A stretch of 64,000 nt of DNA, from NCBI RefSeq assembly GCF_023639785.1, contig NZ_CP098325.1, forward strand, positions 1,302,001 to 1,366,000, in the 5' to 3' direction. The position numbers were made by a program, and so were the translations under genes. Positions 28,679 through 38,328 of this stretch are shown in pieces. The DNA comes from Leclercia adecarboxylata (GTDB lineage: Bacteria > Pseudomonadota > Gammaproteobacteria > Enterobacterales > Enterobacteriaceae). Within the stretch, counting starts at the first letter, position 1. Each line of letters starts with the position of its first letter. A model generated the notes under the pieces. It ran no database searches. It was not told the origin of the DNA and worked only from the letters and a program-made list of their open reading frames with translations.

Positions 28679-28999
28679 CATGCTGCTCCTGTTCTGGTCG
28701 TTATGTTCTGGATAACTTCTTTCCACAGTGCATATGCGAAATCGATATACCGCTCAGTGGTTAAAGATGCCATGATCCCTACTTAGGTCAGTATGGAATC
28801 GCGATAAAATAAATAATTGCAGTGCATACAGTTAAAAAGTTTAGGGTGTATCTCGTTTTTCGCTACTTTGTGGCGTTTTTTAAGCGAATTCCAGGATTTA
28901 TCTGTGCGTAGTGTAAAAGCGAGTTTACACTTCCTGACTGACAAGATAGATTGGAGGGATTGCATTCATTTATAAAAGTATGGCAACGCTGGAACGAAC
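28679..28999 (+). promoter_or_regulatory. ybgS-aroG divergent intergenic region
   Basis: 321 AT-rich bases carrying the promoters of ybgS (minus) and aroG (plus). The only operator I can name is the TyrR box at 28912-28929. A 60-codon open frame on the minus strand (28783-28965) has no ribosome-binding site and lies over the aroG promoter, so I do not call it. Confidence 0.7.
28912..28929. promoter_or_regulatory. TyrR box upstream of aroG
   Basis: TGTAAAAGCGAGTTTACA is an exact TGTAAA-N6-TTTACA strong TyrR box. TyrR with phenylalanine represses aroG in E. coli through such a site. Confidence 0.88.
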
Positions 29000-30052
29000 A
29001 TGAATTATCAGAATGACGATTTACGTATTAAAGAGATCAACGAGTTATTACCTCCTGTAGCACTCCTTGAGAAGTTTCCTGCCACTGAAAACGCCGCCAA
29101 CACCGTTTCTCATGCCCGTAAAGCGATCCACAAGATCCTGAAAGGCAATGACGATCGTCTTCTGGTGGTTATCGGTCCATGTTCCATTCACGATCCTGCG
29201 GCGGCGAAAGAGTATGCGGCACGTCTGCTGACGCTGCGTGAAGCGCTGAAGGATGAGCTGGAAATCGTCATGCGCGTCTATTTTGAGAAGCCGCGCACCA
29301 CAGTGGGCTGGAAAGGGCTGATCAACGATCCGCATATGGATGGCAGCTTCCAGATCAACGACGGCCTGCGCATCGCCCGTAAGCTGCTGCTGGACATCAA
29401 CGACAGCGGCCTGCCGGCAGCAGGTGAATTCCTCGACATGATCACTCCACAGTACCTTGCAGACCTGATGAGCTGGGGCGCCATTGGTGCGCGTACGACC
29501 GAATCTCAGGTTCACCGCGAGCTGGCGTCAGGGCTCTCCTGCCCGGTTGGCTTCAAAAACGGCACCGATGGCACCATCAAAGTGGCTATCGACGCCATCA
29601 ACGCTGCCGGCGCGCCGCACTGCTTCCTCTCCGTCACCAAGTGGGGCCACTCCGCAATTGTGAATACCAGCGGGAATGGCGACTGCCATATCATTCTGCG
29701 TGGCGGTAAAGAACCTAACTACAGCGCGGCACACGTGGCCGAAGTGAAATCGGGCCTGGAAAAAGCCGGTCTGGCGGCGCAGGTGATGATTGACTTCAGC
29801 CACGCCAACTCCAGCAAGCAGTTCAAAAAGCAGATGGATGTCGGCACCGACGTCTGCCAGCAGATTGCTGGTGGTGAAAAGGCGATTATTGGGGTGATGA
29901 TTGAAAGCCACCTGGTGGAAGGCAATCAGAATCTGGAAGGCAGCGAGCCGCTGGTTTACGGTAAGAGCGTGACCGATGCCTGCATCGGCTGGGACGATAC
30001 CGAAACCGTGCTGCGCCAGCTGGCGAACGCGGTGAAAGCCCGTCGCGGATAA
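29000..30052 (+). CDS. aroG: DAHP synthase, phenylalanine-sensitive
   Basis: First step of aromatic amino-acid synthesis: phosphoenolpyruvate plus erythrose 4-phosphate gives DAHP. It has 350 residues, the AroG length, and closely matches E. coli AroG, including the N-terminal MNYQNDDLRIKEINELLPPV. Typical blocks are VIGPCSIHDP (metal Cys61), GFKNGTDG and DFSHANSSK. The TyrR box upstream supports the AroG rather than AroF or AroH isozyme. Confidence 0.98.
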   Translation: MNYQNDDLRIKEINELLPPVALLEKFPATENAANTVSHARKAIHKILKGNDDRLLVVIGPCSIHDPAAAKEYAARLLTLREALKDELEIVMRVYFEKPRTTVGWKGLINDPHMDGSFQINDGLRIARKLLLDINDSGLPAAGEFLDMITPQYLADLMSWGAIGARTTESQVHRELASGLSCPVGFKNGTDGTIKVAIDAINAAGAPHCFLSVTKWGHSAIVNTSGNGDCHIILRGGKEPNYSAAHVAEVKSGLEKAGLAAQVMIDFSHANSSKQFKKQMDVGTDVCQQIAGGEKAIIGVMIESHLVEGNQNLEGSEPLVYGKSVTDACIGWDDTETVLRQLANAVKARRG

Positions 30053-30090
30053 AAAAATGCCGGATAGTCATCCGGCATACAGTCTTTAAG

Positions 30091-30117
30091 GCCCGGTCAT
30101 CACGACCGGGCTTTTTT
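30091..30117 (+). terminator. Terminator of aroG
   Basis: GCCCGGTC-ATCAC-GACCGGGC hairpin followed by T6. An extra ATGCCGGAT / ATCCGGCAT hairpin lies just before it at 30057-30079. Confidence 0.85.
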
Positions 30118-30118
30118 A

Positions 30119-30871
30119 TTACTTCGCTTTACCCTGGTTCGCAACCGCAGCAGCTTTTGCCGCGATCTCGTCTGCGTTACCCAGATAGTAGTGCTTAACA
30201 GGTTTGAAGTTCTCGTCGAACTCGTATACCAGCGGTACGCCAGTTGGGATGTTCAGCTCGAGGATCTCGTCTTCGCCCATGTTGTCCAGGTACTTCACCA
30301 GCGCACGCAGGGAGTTACCGTGAGCGGCGATGATCACGCGCTCGCCGCTTTTCAGGCGTGGCAGAATGGTTTCGTTCCAGTAAGGCACAACGCGATCGAT
30401 AGTCAGCGCCAGGCTTTCGGTGGTTGGCAGCTCAGCGTCAGTCAGTGATGCGTAACGCGGATCGTGGCCCGGGTAACGCTCGTCATCTTTGGTCAGCTCT
30501 GGTGGAGTAACAGCAAAACCGCGACGCCACTGTTTAACCTGCTCGTCACCGTATTTCTCTGCGGTTTCGGCTTTGTTCAGACCCTGCAGCGCACCGTAAT
30601 GACGCTCGTTCAGCTTCCAGGATTTCTCAACCGGCAGCCAGGCCTGATCCAGTTCGTCCAGCACGTTCCACAGGGTGTGGATGGCACGTTTCAGCACGGA
30701 GGTATAAGCAAAATCAAAGCTGAAGCCTTCCTCTTTCAGCAGTTTACCTGCTGCTTTCGCTTCGCCTACGCCTTTCTCGGACAGGTCAACATCATACCAA
30801 CCGGTAAAACGGTTTTCGTTGTTCCACTGGCTTTCGCCGTGACGTACCAGAACCAGCTTAGTTACAGCCAT
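30119..30871 (-). CDS. gpmA: 2,3-bisphosphoglycerate-dependent phosphoglycerate mutase
   Basis: Glycolytic enzyme interconverting 3- and 2-phosphoglycerate, 250 residues as in E. coli. The phosphorylated His11 is in [10 protein letters not shown], and the second histidine is in [13 protein letters not shown]. The long open frame continues upstream, but the start at 30871 ([13 protein letters not shown]) has GGAGGAG eight bases before it and matches the family. A Fur-type operator lies 31 bases upstream. Confidence 0.99.
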   Translation of the reverse strand: MAVTKLVLVRHGESQWNNENRFTGWYDVDLSEKGVGEAKAAGKLLKEEGFSFDFAYTSVLKRAIHTLWNVLDELDQAWLPVEKSWKLNERHYGALQGLNKAETAEKYGDEQVKQWRRGFAVTPPELTKDDERYPGHDPRYASLTDAELPTTESLALTIDRVVPYWNETILPRLKSGERVIIAAHGNSLRALVKYLDNMGEDEILELNIPTGVPLVYEFDENFKPVKHYYLGNADEIAAKAAAVANQGKAK

Positions 30872-30901
30872 ATTATACTCCTCCAGAACAAGCATTATTT
30901 G

Positions 30902-30920
30902 AATGATAACAATTCTCATT
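30902..30920. promoter_or_regulatory. Fur box upstream of gpmA
   Basis: AATGATAACAATTCTCATT is an inverted repeat close to the Fur consensus GATAATGATAATCATTATC. gpmA is a known Fur-regulated gene in E. coli. Confidence 0.7.
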
Positions 30921-31051
30921 ATATTGCCGCAGTTATCCCGCGGGCAACGCTTAACCCTAACCATAGCGAAAATAGCGTCGGAGTGTAAGATGCTTGTGAA
31001 TGAGGGGTTGTCATTTTGTCGGTGACTGGCGCTATTTTCAGCAAGATGGGT

Positions 31052-31077
31052 AAAAAAAAGCCCTCCAGCAGGAGGGC
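31052..31077 (-). terminator. Terminator of the gal operon
   Basis: On the minus strand GCCCTCC-TGCT-GGAGGGC is followed by T8. It lies just after galM. Confidence 0.88.
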
Positions 31078-31083
31078 CCAATT

Positions 31084-32124
31084 TTATTGTGCGATAAAGT
31101 GATATTCCGTGACGCTGATGTACTCCTCGCCCGGGCGCAGCACGCAGTCGGGCTGCGGCCATTCCGCATGGTTCGGGCTGTCGGGCAGGAACTCGCTTTC
31201 CAGCGCCAGGCCTTGCCAGACACGGTACTCCCCGTCTTCGCGCGCCGGGGTGCCCTCAAGGAAGTTGCCGGAATAGAACTGCAGGGCAGGGGCAGTGGTA
31301 TAGACCGTCATCTGCAGCTTTTCATCGGCAGACCAGAGCTGTGCCGCGGGTTTGCTCAGATCGCCCTGAGCATCCAGCAGGAAAGCATGATCGTAACCGT
31401 TCACCTTGCGCTGATCGTCGTCCGCCAGGAAGTCCTGAGCGATGGCTTTAGTGGTGCGGAAATCAAAGCTGGTTCCGGCTACCGCTTTTAATCCCTCGTG
31501 CGGGATCCCCATCTCATCCACAGGCAGATAGCTCTGCGCCAGCAGTTGCAGGCGGTGCTGGCGGACGTCGCTGCAGTTACCGTCGAGGTTGAAATAGGCG
31601 TGGTTGGTCAGGTTGACAGGGCAAGGCTTATCGACGGTGGCGCGGTACTCAATGGCGATACGGTTGTCAGCCGTTAAGCGGTAATGCACGGTCGCCGCAC
31701 AGTTGCCCGGAAAACCCTGATCGCCGTCCGGCGAGTCGAGGGCCAGCAGCGCTTCGCCATCGTTTTGCTGCAGGATGCGCCAGCGACGTTTATCAAATCC
31801 GTCCGGGCCGCCGTGCAGCTGGTTTTCGCCCTGGCTTGGCAGCAGATCATAGCGCACGCCGTCCAGCTCAAAGCGGCTTTTGGCGATACGGTTGGCATAG
31901 CGGCCTACCGAGGCGCCAAGAAAGGCGGTTTGCTCAACGTACTGTTCAGGCGACGCGCAGCCGAGCAGGGTTTCTCGCACGCTGCCGTCGGCCATCGGGA
32001 CGCGGGCGGAGAGCAGCGTCGCGCCCCAGTCCATCAGGGTAACGACCATCCCTGCATCGTTGCGCAGGGTGATCAGGCGATACGGCAGACCGTCAGGGGC
32101 AAGAACAGGGGTTTCATTTAGCAC
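31084..32124 (-). CDS. galM: Galactose mutarotase (aldose 1-epimerase)
   Basis: Interconverts alpha- and beta-galactose so that GalK can use the alpha form. It has 346 residues as in E. coli. A GTG start at 32124 is chosen ([12 protein letters not shown]): AAGGAG lies a suitable distance upstream and it reproduces the E. coli N-terminus. It overlaps the galK 3' end by seven bases. Family blocks: [26 protein letters not shown] and [10 protein letters not shown]. It is the last gene of galETKM. Confidence 0.96.
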   Translation of the reverse strand: MLNETPVLAPDGLPYRLITLRNDAGMVVTLMDWGATLLSARVPMADGSVRETLLGCASPEQYVEQTAFLGASVGRYANRIAKSRFELDGVRYDLLPSQGENQLHGGPDGFDKRRWRILQQNDGEALLALDSPDGDQGFPGNCAATVHYRLTADNRIAIEYRATVDKPCPVNLTNHAYFNLDGNCSDVRQHRLQLLAQSYLPVDEMGIPHEGLKAVAGTSFDFRTTKAIAQDFLADDDQRKVNGYDHAFLLDAQGDLSKPAAQLWSADEKLQMTVYTTAPALQFYSGNFLEGTPAREDGEYRVWQGLALESEFLPDSPNHAEWPQPDCVLRPGEEYISVTEYHFIAQ

Positions 32125-33266
32125 TGGCCAGCTCCTTGTGAGGCATTGCAAACATAGAAGGTCTCTTTGATGCCGGTTTTGGCTTCATACTGTTGCTCAA
32201 CGGCTTGCTGAACCACTGGCACCAGGTCCTCTGGCACCAGCGCCACCACGCAGCCGCCGAAGCCGCCGCCGGTCATACGCACGCCACCCTGCTCGCCAAT
32301 AGCCGCTTTCACAATCTCCACCAGAGTGTCGATCTGCGGCACGGTGATTTCGAAATCATCGCGCATGGAGGCATGAGACTGCGCCATCAGCTCACCCATA
32401 CGCAGCAGATCGCCTTTCTCCAGCGCTGACGCCGCTTCGACGGTGCGGGCATTTTCGGTCAGGACGTGACGAACGCGTTTTGCCACCACCGGATCCAGTT
32501 CGTGCGCCACTTTATTGAACTCGGTCAGCGAGACATCGCGCAGGGCGGACTGCTGGAAGAAACGCGCCCCGGTTTCGCACTGCTCGCGGCGGGTGTTGTA
32601 CTCGCTGCCGACCAGGGTGCGTTTGAAGTTACTGTTGATAATAATTACCGCCACGCCTTTCGGCAGGGTGACCGCTTTGGTGCCCAGTGAGCGGCAGTCG
32701 ATCAGCAGCGCGTGGCCTTTTTTGCCCAGCGCCGAAATCAGCTGATCCATGATCCCGCAGTTACAGCCGACGAACTGGTTCTCTGCTTCCTGCCCGTTAA
32801 GGGCGATCTGCGCGCCATCCAGCGGCAGATGATAAAGCTGCTGGAAGACGGTGCCGACGGCTACTTCCAGCGAAGCGGACGAACTCAGGCCCGCGCCCTG
32901 GGGAACGTTGCCGCTGATCACCAGATCCGCGCCGCCGAAATTTTTGTCGCGCTTCTGCAGATGCTTCACCACGCCGCGAACGTAGTTTGACCACTGCTGG
33001 CTGTCATGCACGACAATCGGCGCATCGAGAGAAAATTCGTCGATCTGGTTGTCGTAATCGGCGGCCATCACGCGCACCTTGCGGTCGTCGCGTTTCGCGC
33101 AGCTAATCACCGTCTGGTAATCAATGGCGCAGGGAAGGACAAAACCGTCGTTGTAGTCGGTGTGTTCGCCGATCAGGTTAACGCGGCCTGGCGCCTGAAT
33201 GGCGTGCGTGGCGGGATAGCCAAATTTTTCAGCAAACAGGGCGTGGGTTTTATCTTTCAGACTCAT
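32118..33266 (-). CDS. galK: Galactokinase
   Basis: Phosphorylates galactose to galactose 1-phosphate, a GHMP kinase of 382 residues. The galactokinase signature [19 protein letters not shown] lies near residues 28-46. The GHMP ATP-binding motif is [18 protein letters not shown], and the C-terminal motif [14 protein letters not shown] is intact. Two bases separate it from galT upstream. Confidence 0.99.
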   Translation of the reverse strand: MSLKDKTHALFAEKFGYPATHAIQAPGRVNLIGEHTDYNDGFVLPCAIDYQTVISCAKRDDRKVRVMAADYDNQIDEFSLDAPIVVHDSQQWSNYVRGVVKHLQKRDKNFGGADLVISGNVPQGAGLSSSASLEVAVGTVFQQLYHLPLDGAQIALNGQEAENQFVGCNCGIMDQLISALGKKGHALLIDCRSLGTKAVTLPKGVAVIIINSNFKRTLVGSEYNTRREQCETGARFFQQSALRDVSLTEFNKVAHELDPVVAKRVRHVLTENARTVEAASALEKGDLLRMGELMAQSHASMRDDFEITVPQIDTLVEIVKAAIGEQGGVRMTGGGFGGCVVALVPEDLVPVVQQAVEQQYEAKTGIKETFYVCNASQGAGQC

Positions 33267-33268
33267 TG

Positions 33269-34315
33269 TTATTCTCCGGATTCGCGAAAGTGGACATCAC
33301 TCACTGCACGCAGACGCTCTGCGGCCTGTTCAGCCGTCAGGTCACGCTGGGTTTCTGCCAGCATTTCGTAGCCGACCATAAACTTACGCACGGTGGCGGA
33401 ACGCAGCAGCGGCGGATAGAAGTGGGCGTGCAGCTGCCAGTGCGGATTCTCTTCGCCGTTAAAGGGCGCGCCGTGCCAGCCCATGGAATACGGGAAGGAG
33501 CACTGGAACAGATTGTCATAACGGCTGGTCAGTTTTTTCAGCGCCAGGGCCAGATCGCTGCGCTGGGCTTCGCTCAGATCGGTTAACCGCAGCACATGAG
33601 TTTTCGGCAGCAGCAGGGTCTCGAACGGCCAGGCTGCCCAGTAAGGCACCACCGCTAACCAGTGTTCGGTCTCCACCACGGTGCGGCTGCCATCAGCCAG
33701 CTCGCGCTGGACATAGTCCAGCAGCATCGGCGACTGCTGCTCAGCGAAATAGGTTTTTTGCAGGCGATCTTCCCGCTCCACTTCGTTCGGCATGAAGCTG
33801 TTGGCCCACACCTGTCCATGAGGATGCGGGTTGGAGCAGCCCATCGCCGCCCCCTTGTTCTCAAAGACCTGTACCCACGGATAGCGCTGTCCCAGCTCGG
33901 CGGTCTGCTCCTGCCAGGTTTTCACCACCTCGGTCAGGGCTTCGACGCTCAGCTCCGGCAGGGTTTTGCTGTGATCCGGCGAGAAGCAGATCACCCGGCT
34001 GGTGCCGCGCGCGCTTTCGCAGCGCAGCAGCGGGTCGTTGCTCTGCGGGGCATCCGGCGTGTCGGTCATCAGGGCGGCAAAATCGTTGGTAAAGACGAAG
34101 GTGCCTTTGTAGTCAGGATTGATATCACCCGTGACGCGGGTGTTGCCCGGACAGAGGAAGCAGTCCGGGTCGTGCTGAGGCAGCGTCTCCTGGGATGGGG
34201 TCTCCTGCGCGCCCTGCCAGGGGCGCTTGGCGCGATGCGGGGAGACAAGGATCCACTGTCCGGTTAATGGATTGAAGCGACGATGCGGGTGATCGACGGG
34301 GTTAAATTGGGTCAT
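33269..34315 (-). CDS. galT: Galactose-1-phosphate uridylyltransferase
   Basis: Leloir-pathway enzyme exchanging UMP between UDP-glucose and galactose 1-phosphate. It has 348 residues. The active-site His-Pro-His lies in [13 protein letters not shown]. Zinc ligands occur in the [12 protein letters not shown] segment. It follows galE by nine bases. Confidence 0.99.
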   Translation of the reverse strand: MTQFNPVDHPHRRFNPLTGQWILVSPHRAKRPWQGAQETPSQETLPQHDPDCFLCPGNTRVTGDINPDYKGTFVFTNDFAALMTDTPDAPQSNDPLLRCESARGTSRVICFSPDHSKTLPELSVEALTEVVKTWQEQTAELGQRYPWVQVFENKGAAMGCSNPHPHGQVWANSFMPNEVEREDRLQKTYFAEQQSPMLLDYVQRELADGSRTVVETEHWLAVVPYWAAWPFETLLLPKTHVLRLTDLSEAQRSDLALALKKLTSRYDNLFQCSFPYSMGWHGAPFNGEENPHWQLHAHFYPPLLRSATVRKFMVGYEMLAETQRDLTAEQAAERLRAVSDVHFRESGE

Positions 34316-34324
34316 GACAGATCC

Positions 34325-35341
34325 TTAGTCCGGATAACCCTGCGGGTGGCGAGACTGCCAGCGCCAGGTATCCTGTGCCATTTCGTCAAGCGTGCGGGAA
34401 ACACGCCAGTTGAGCTCTTTATCAGCTTTAGAGGCATCTGCCCAATAGGCAGGCAGATCGCCGTCGCGACGCGGGGCGAAGTGATAGCTCACAGGCTTGC
34501 CGCAGGCCGCGCTGAAGGCATTGACCACATCCAGCACGCTGTTACCGACGCCTGCGCCGAGGTTGTAGATATGGACGCCCGGTTTATCCGCCAGCTGCTG
34601 CATGGCGGCGACGTGTCCGTCGGCAAGATCCATCACGTGAATGTAGTCGCGAACGCCAGTGCCGTCCGGGGTAGGGTAGTCGTTGCCGAATACCGCCAGC
34701 GAATCACGACGACCGACTGCAACCTGAGCGATATAGGGCATCAGGTTGTTCGGAATGCCCTGCGGATCTTCACCCATATCTCCTGACGGATGGGCGCCAA
34801 CCGGGTTGAAATAGCGCAGCAGGGCGATGCTCCACTCCGGCTGGGCTTTTTGCAGGTCGGTCAGGATCTGTTCCACCATCAGCTTGCTCTTGCCGTACGG
34901 GCTTTGTGGCGTCCCGGTCGGGAAACTTTCAGCGTAAGGGATTTGCGGCTGGTCGCCATAGACGGTGGCGGAGGAGCTGAAAATCAGGTTTTTGACGCCC
35001 GCCGCGCGCATGGCAGAGACCAGACGCAGCGTGCCGTTGACGTTGTTATCGTAATATTCCAGCGGCTTCGCCACGGATTCGCCCACGGCTTTCAGCCCGG
35101 CGAAGTGGATTACGGTATCAATGGCGTGATCGTGGAGGATCTCGGTCATCAGCGCTTCGTTACGAATATCGCCTTCGACAAAGGCAGGCTGTTTACCGGC
35201 CAGGCGTTCCATGACCGGCAGCACGCTGCGTTTACTGTTGCACAGGTTATCAAGGATGATGACGTCGTGGCCATTTTGCAGCAGTTGCACACAGGTATGG
35301 CTTCCTATGTAACCGCTACCACCTGTTACCAGAACTCGCAT
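34325..35341 (-). CDS. galE: UDP-glucose 4-epimerase
   Basis: NAD-dependent short-chain dehydrogenase/epimerase of 338 residues. The Rossmann motif is GGSGYIGSH (residues 7-15); the catalytic YxxxK is in SPYGKSKLM (Tyr149 and Lys153), with SSSATVYGD before it. The reading frame stays open upstream, but MRVLVTGGSGYIG at 35341 is the E. coli start and follows the known promoter. The internal gal operator lies inside its first codons. Confidence 0.99.
   Translation of the reverse strand: MRVLVTGGSGYIGSHTCVQLLQNGHDVIILDNLCNSKRSVLPVMERLAGKQPAFVEGDIRNEALMTEILHDHAIDTVIHFAGLKAVGESVAKPLEYYDNNVNGTLRLVSAMRAAGVKNLIFSSSATVYGDQPQIPYAESFPTGTPQSPYGKSKLMVEQILTDLQKAQPEWSIALLRYFNPVGAHPSGDMGEDPQGIPNNLMPYIAQVAVGRRDSLAVFGNDYPTPDGTGVRDYIHVMDLADGHVAAMQQLADKPGVHIYNLGAGVGNSVLDVVNAFSAACGKPVSYHFAPRRDGDLPAYWADASKADKELNWRVSRTLDEMAQDTWRWQSRHPQGYPD
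35307..35322. promoter_or_regulatory. Internal gal operator (OI) within galE
   Basis: ATGTAACCGCTACCAC (minus strand GTGGTAGCGGTTACAT) is identical to the E. coli internal operator as I know it and falls in galE codons 7-12. Its centre is 113 bp from the external operator, the spacing used for GalR-HU DNA looping. Confidence 0.85.
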
Positions 35342-35392
35342 ATTTCGCTCCATTAGGCTTATGGTATGAGATAATCCTAGCATAACAGAGAG

Positions 35393-35414
35393 CAGTAAAC
35401 TGTGACATGGGATA
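35393..35414. promoter_or_regulatory. CRP site of the gal promoters
   Basis: On the minus strand CCATGTCACAGTTTACTG matches the E. coli gal CRP site with its conserved TGTCACA half. A TATGCTA -10 element follows downstream (minus strand, about 35376-35382). Confidence 0.65.
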
Positions 35415-35419
35415 AAATA

Positions 35420-35435
35420 GTGGAATCGTTTACAC
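35420..35435. promoter_or_regulatory. External gal operator (OE)
   Basis: GTGGAATCGTTTACAC is the 16-bp GalR/GalS operator, identical in reverse complement to E. coli OE. Confidence 0.88.
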
Positions 35436-35514
35436 TGCCTGTCACGCTGCCACTGTTGAGCTAAAAAAGGATTGTAAATCAAAGTGTGAGGGGTGGGGTG
35501 TTGCAGGTTGTCCG

Positions 35515-35539
35515 AAAAAGCGCGGGGGCATAGCCCCCG
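35515..35539 (-). terminator. Terminator of modF
   Basis: On the minus strand CGGGGGC-TAT-GCCCCCG is followed by CGCTTTTT. Confidence 0.75.
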
Positions 35540-35546
35540 ACGGGTT

Positions 35547-37016
35547 TCAGATGGGGCCGGTCTGGTAACGATAGCTGTCGCCCCCGGCGACAAATTCCAG
35601 GCGATGGGTGATACAGGCGGGAGCATCTTCCGCATGGTGAGAGACGAACAGCAGCTGCGTTTCACCTTCGCTGATGAGAACATCAACAAACCGGCGAATC
35701 AGCTGGCGGTTCAGCGGATCCAGCCCCTGCAACGGCTCGTCGAGGATCAGTAGCGTCGGGTGTTTCACCAGCGCACGCACAATCAGCGCCAGCCGCTGCT
35801 GGCCCCATGAAAGACTGCTGAATGGCGCGTCGGCGACCCGGTTATCCATCCCGAGAATATCCAGCCACTGCTGCGCCAGCTTGTGCTGCCGGTCAGACAC
35901 CGCCTGATAAATACCGATAGAGTCGAAATAACCGGAGAGGATCACATTGCGAACCGTGGTGCTCACGCGGTAATCAAGATGCAGGCTGCTGCTGACATAA
36001 CCAATATGTTTTTTGATATCCCAGATGGTTTCACCGCTGCCGCGACGGCGCCCAAAGAGGGTTAAATCGTTGCTGTAGCCCTGAGGATGATCCCCGGTAA
36101 TAAGGCTCAGCAGGGTGGATTTACCCGCGCCGTTGGGGCCGACAATCTGCCAGTGTTCCCCGGGATTTACCGTCCAGCTTAAGTGGTTGAGGATCGGGCG
36201 GTCGTTATAGGAGACCACGCCGTCATTAAGCTTAATCCGCGCCTCGCCATCGGGTAAGCCGTGACGCGCCGACGGGGCATCCGGTTCGGGCAGAGTGACG
36301 CCGTTAAGTTTTTCACTGTGCGCCAGCTGGGCGATCAGGGCCTGGTTCAGGAGAGCGGCTTTTTCACCCACCGCCGTCAGGGTGCAGTCGGCCAGCACGC
36401 CGGCGTGCTGCACAAAATCGGGGATCTCGTCAAAACGGTTGAGCACCAGCACCAGGGTGTAACCCTGCTGATTGAGCGAGGCCAGCAGTTCCGCCAGCTG
36501 GCCGCGGGATTTCACGTCGAGGCCGTCAAAAGGTTCATCGAGGATCAGCAGGTCAGGCTCGGCCATCAACGCCTGGCACAGCAGCGTTTTGCGGGTTTCC
36601 CCGGTGGAAAGGTATTTAAAGCGGCGGTCCAGCAGGTGAGTAATGCCAAACTGTTCTGCCAGCTGGCGGCAGCGGACGTCATCTTTCACCTCATCCTGGA
36701 TGATTTCAGCAGCCGTTCGGCCGGTATCGTCTTCATCGGGGCTGAGCATATCGGTGTTGTTACGCTGCCACTCGTCGCTGACCAGTTTCTGCAATTGTTC
36801 AAAGGAGAGGCGGGTCACGCGGGTGAAAGCGCTCTGGCGTTCCCCTTTCAGCAGCGTCAGCTCCCCGGCCAGTGCCCGGGCGAGAGCCGATTTGCCGCTG
36901 CCGTTACTGCCCACGAAAGCCCAGCTTTCACCGGCATTCAACGTAAAATCAGCGAGGTTAAGCGTACGCGTGTCGCTAAGACGAAACGTGCCTTGCGAAA
37001 TTTGCAATGATGACAT
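35547..37016 (-). CDS. modF: ModF, tandem ABC ATPase of the molybdate cluster
   Basis: Cytosolic protein of 489 residues (E. coli 490) with two ABC cassettes and no membrane segments. Cassette 1 has Walker A VGSNGSGKSA (about residue 36), signature YLSTGETRK and Walker B LLILDEPFDG. Cassette 2 has GPNGAGKST (about 293), SLSWGQQRL and LLILDEPLQG, then the H-loop FVSHHAEDAP. Both signature motifs depart from LSGGQ, as in E. coli ModF. The transport role is unclear; it is co-transcribed with modE in E. coli. Confidence 0.97.
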   Translation of the reverse strand: MSSLQISQGTFRLSDTRTLNLADFTLNAGESWAFVGSNGSGKSALARALAGELTLLKGERQSAFTRVTRLSFEQLQKLVSDEWQRNNTDMLSPDEDDTGRTAAEIIQDEVKDDVRCRQLAEQFGITHLLDRRFKYLSTGETRKTLLCQALMAEPDLLILDEPFDGLDVKSRGQLAELLASLNQQGYTLVLVLNRFDEIPDFVQHAGVLADCTLTAVGEKAALLNQALIAQLAHSEKLNGVTLPEPDAPSARHGLPDGEARIKLNDGVVSYNDRPILNHLSWTVNPGEHWQIVGPNGAGKSTLLSLITGDHPQGYSNDLTLFGRRRGSGETIWDIKKHIGYVSSSLHLDYRVSTTVRNVILSGYFDSIGIYQAVSDRQHKLAQQWLDILGMDNRVADAPFSSLSWGQQRLALIVRALVKHPTLLILDEPLQGLDPLNRQLIRRFVDVLISEGETQLLFVSHHAEDAPACITHRLEFVAGGDSYRYQTGPI

Positions 37017-37084
37017 GATTTATCCCATTTTTTGCAGCAATATGCATCAGGGATAACCCACTGTCGGCACGCATGTCAATGCGC

Positions 37085-37873
37085 TTAGCACAACGTGGCG
37101 ATAATCACCCGGTCGGCATTAAAATATGCGGTCGCCTCAGCACCTTCTTCTAAATCGCGACTTTCGGCCAGCGGCACGGTGGCGCAGAGAGTCTGACCGT
37201 CCGGCAGCGTCATCAGCACTTCACACTGCTCCTCGCCGCGATCGATATGGTTGATAACCCCCTGAAGCTGGTTATCCGCCGCTTTCGCGGCCTCAGGATC
37301 CCGGGTGATGTTGACCCACGGCGCTTTCAGCAGGACCAGCACCTCTTTGCCCTCGTCCAGCCCCAGGCGCTTGCCGCTCTGGGCGGTGATGGCCACTTTC
37401 AGGCGGGTAGTGCCGTCGGCGAGCAAGATGTCCACATGCTGCTGCACCTGGTCATTATCCCGGGCGGTAACCGTGCCAAACCACTGGTTGCGGGCGCTGG
37501 TTTGCAGTGAGAAACGGGAGATAGCCCCGAGCAGGCTGTCCAGCGGCAGGGCATCATCGTCGCTTAACACATCGAAGGCTTTCTGCTGGATCTGCGCCAG
37601 CAGGTCATAAAGCTGGATCAGGCGTTGCCCATAGCGTGTCAGGATCGCGCCGCCGCCGCCTTTGCCGCCAGTGGCACGATCGACCAGGGTCTGTTCGCTC
37701 AGCGTGTTCATCTCGTTGATGGCATCCCACGCGCTTTTATAGCTGATACCGGCATTCTTTGCCCCCTGGCTGATGGAGCCGGTTTGCTCAATCTGTTTGA
37801 GCAGGGCAATGCGGCGGGGATCGGCGAACAGCTTTTGCGAGAGACGTAGGGTGAGGAGAATTTCGGCCTGCAT
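37085..37873 (-). CDS. modE: Molybdate-responsive transcriptional regulator ModE
   Basis: 262-residue dimeric regulator. The N-terminal winged helix-turn-helix covers about residues 20-80 ([21 protein letters not shown]). The C-terminal Di-Mop domain (about 125-262) has [10 protein letters not shown] and [11 protein letters not shown]. With molybdate it represses modABC and activates moaA in E. coli. Matching palindromes are seen here upstream of both modA and moaA. It diverges from acrZ and lies before modF. Confidence 0.98.
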   Translation of the reverse strand: MQAEILLTLRLSQKLFADPRRIALLKQIEQTGSISQGAKNAGISYKSAWDAINEMNTLSEQTLVDRATGGKGGGGAILTRYGQRLIQLYDLLAQIQQKAFDVLSDDDALPLDSLLGAISRFSLQTSARNQWFGTVTARDNDQVQQHVDILLADGTTRLKVAITAQSGKRLGLDEGKEVLVLLKAPWVNITRDPEAAKAADNQLQGVINHIDRGEEQCEVLMTLPDGQTLCATVPLAESRDLEEGAEATAYFNADRVIIATLC

Positions 37874-38000
37874 AACAATGTCCTGGCAAAAGGGTTATTG
37901 TGACGTAATTCGTTACAGGCGCAAACTGTACCGCACAAAAGGGGATGTAATTCTCGCTTTTCCGGTTAGAATAAGGCATTCACATTGTCTGGAGAAAACC

Positions 38001-38150
38001 ATGTTAGAGTTGCTGAAAAGTCTGGTATTCGCCGTGATCATGGTCCCAGTGGTGATGGCTATCATCCTCGGTGCCATCTACGGCCTGGGTGAGGTGTTCA
38101 ACATCTTTTCCAATATCGGCCACAGAAAACAGCCGAAAAAGCAGCATTAA
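38001..38150 (+). CDS. acrZ: AcrZ, small accessory protein of the AcrAB-TolC pump
   Basis: 49-residue single-helix membrane protein ([19 protein letters not shown], then a C-terminal charged tail). It matches E. coli AcrZ in length and N-terminus. AcrZ binds AcrB and helps export of certain drugs. CTGGAG lies upstream of the ATG. It sits between divergent modE and the modABC operon. Confidence 0.95.
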   Translation: MLELLKSLVFAVIMVPVVMAIILGAIYGLGEVFNIFSNIGHRKQPKKQH

Positions 38151-38160
38151 TTTTCTTTTA

Positions 38161-38187
38161 AACGCCCGGTTCCGCCGGGCGTTTTGC
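38161..38187 (+). terminator. Terminator of acrZ
   Basis: AACGCCCGG-TTCCG-CCGGGCGTT followed by TT; the A-run on the left makes it possibly bidirectional. Confidence 0.8.
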
Positions 38188-38283
38188 CCTCAAGTTTCCC
38201 CCTCCCTCGCCGATATTAATTTCGGTACAAAATTGATTTACTCCCCGATCGGTACGATTTAACGCTGGGAAAACCCTGGGGTT

Positions 38284-38311
38284 ATCGTTATATTTTATTT
38301 TATATAACGAC
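38284..38311. promoter_or_regulatory. ModE operator upstream of modA
   Basis: CGTTATAT (38286-38293) and ATATAACG (38302-38309) form a perfect inverted repeat around eight T/A bases. It fits the ModE consensus CGNTATATA-N-TATATAACG. It overlaps the likely modA promoter, so it should repress. Confidence 0.85.
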
Positions 38312-38328
38312 ACTCACAGGAGTTAACG

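Noticed and set aside
28783..28965. 60-codon open frame between ybgS and aroG
   Set aside because: It overlaps the TyrR box and aroG promoter and has no ribosome-binding site.
35547..37016. modF as damaged because its ABC signatures are not LSGGQ
   Set aside because: The same LSTGE and LSWGQ variants occur in E. coli ModF as I recall it, so they are normal for this family.
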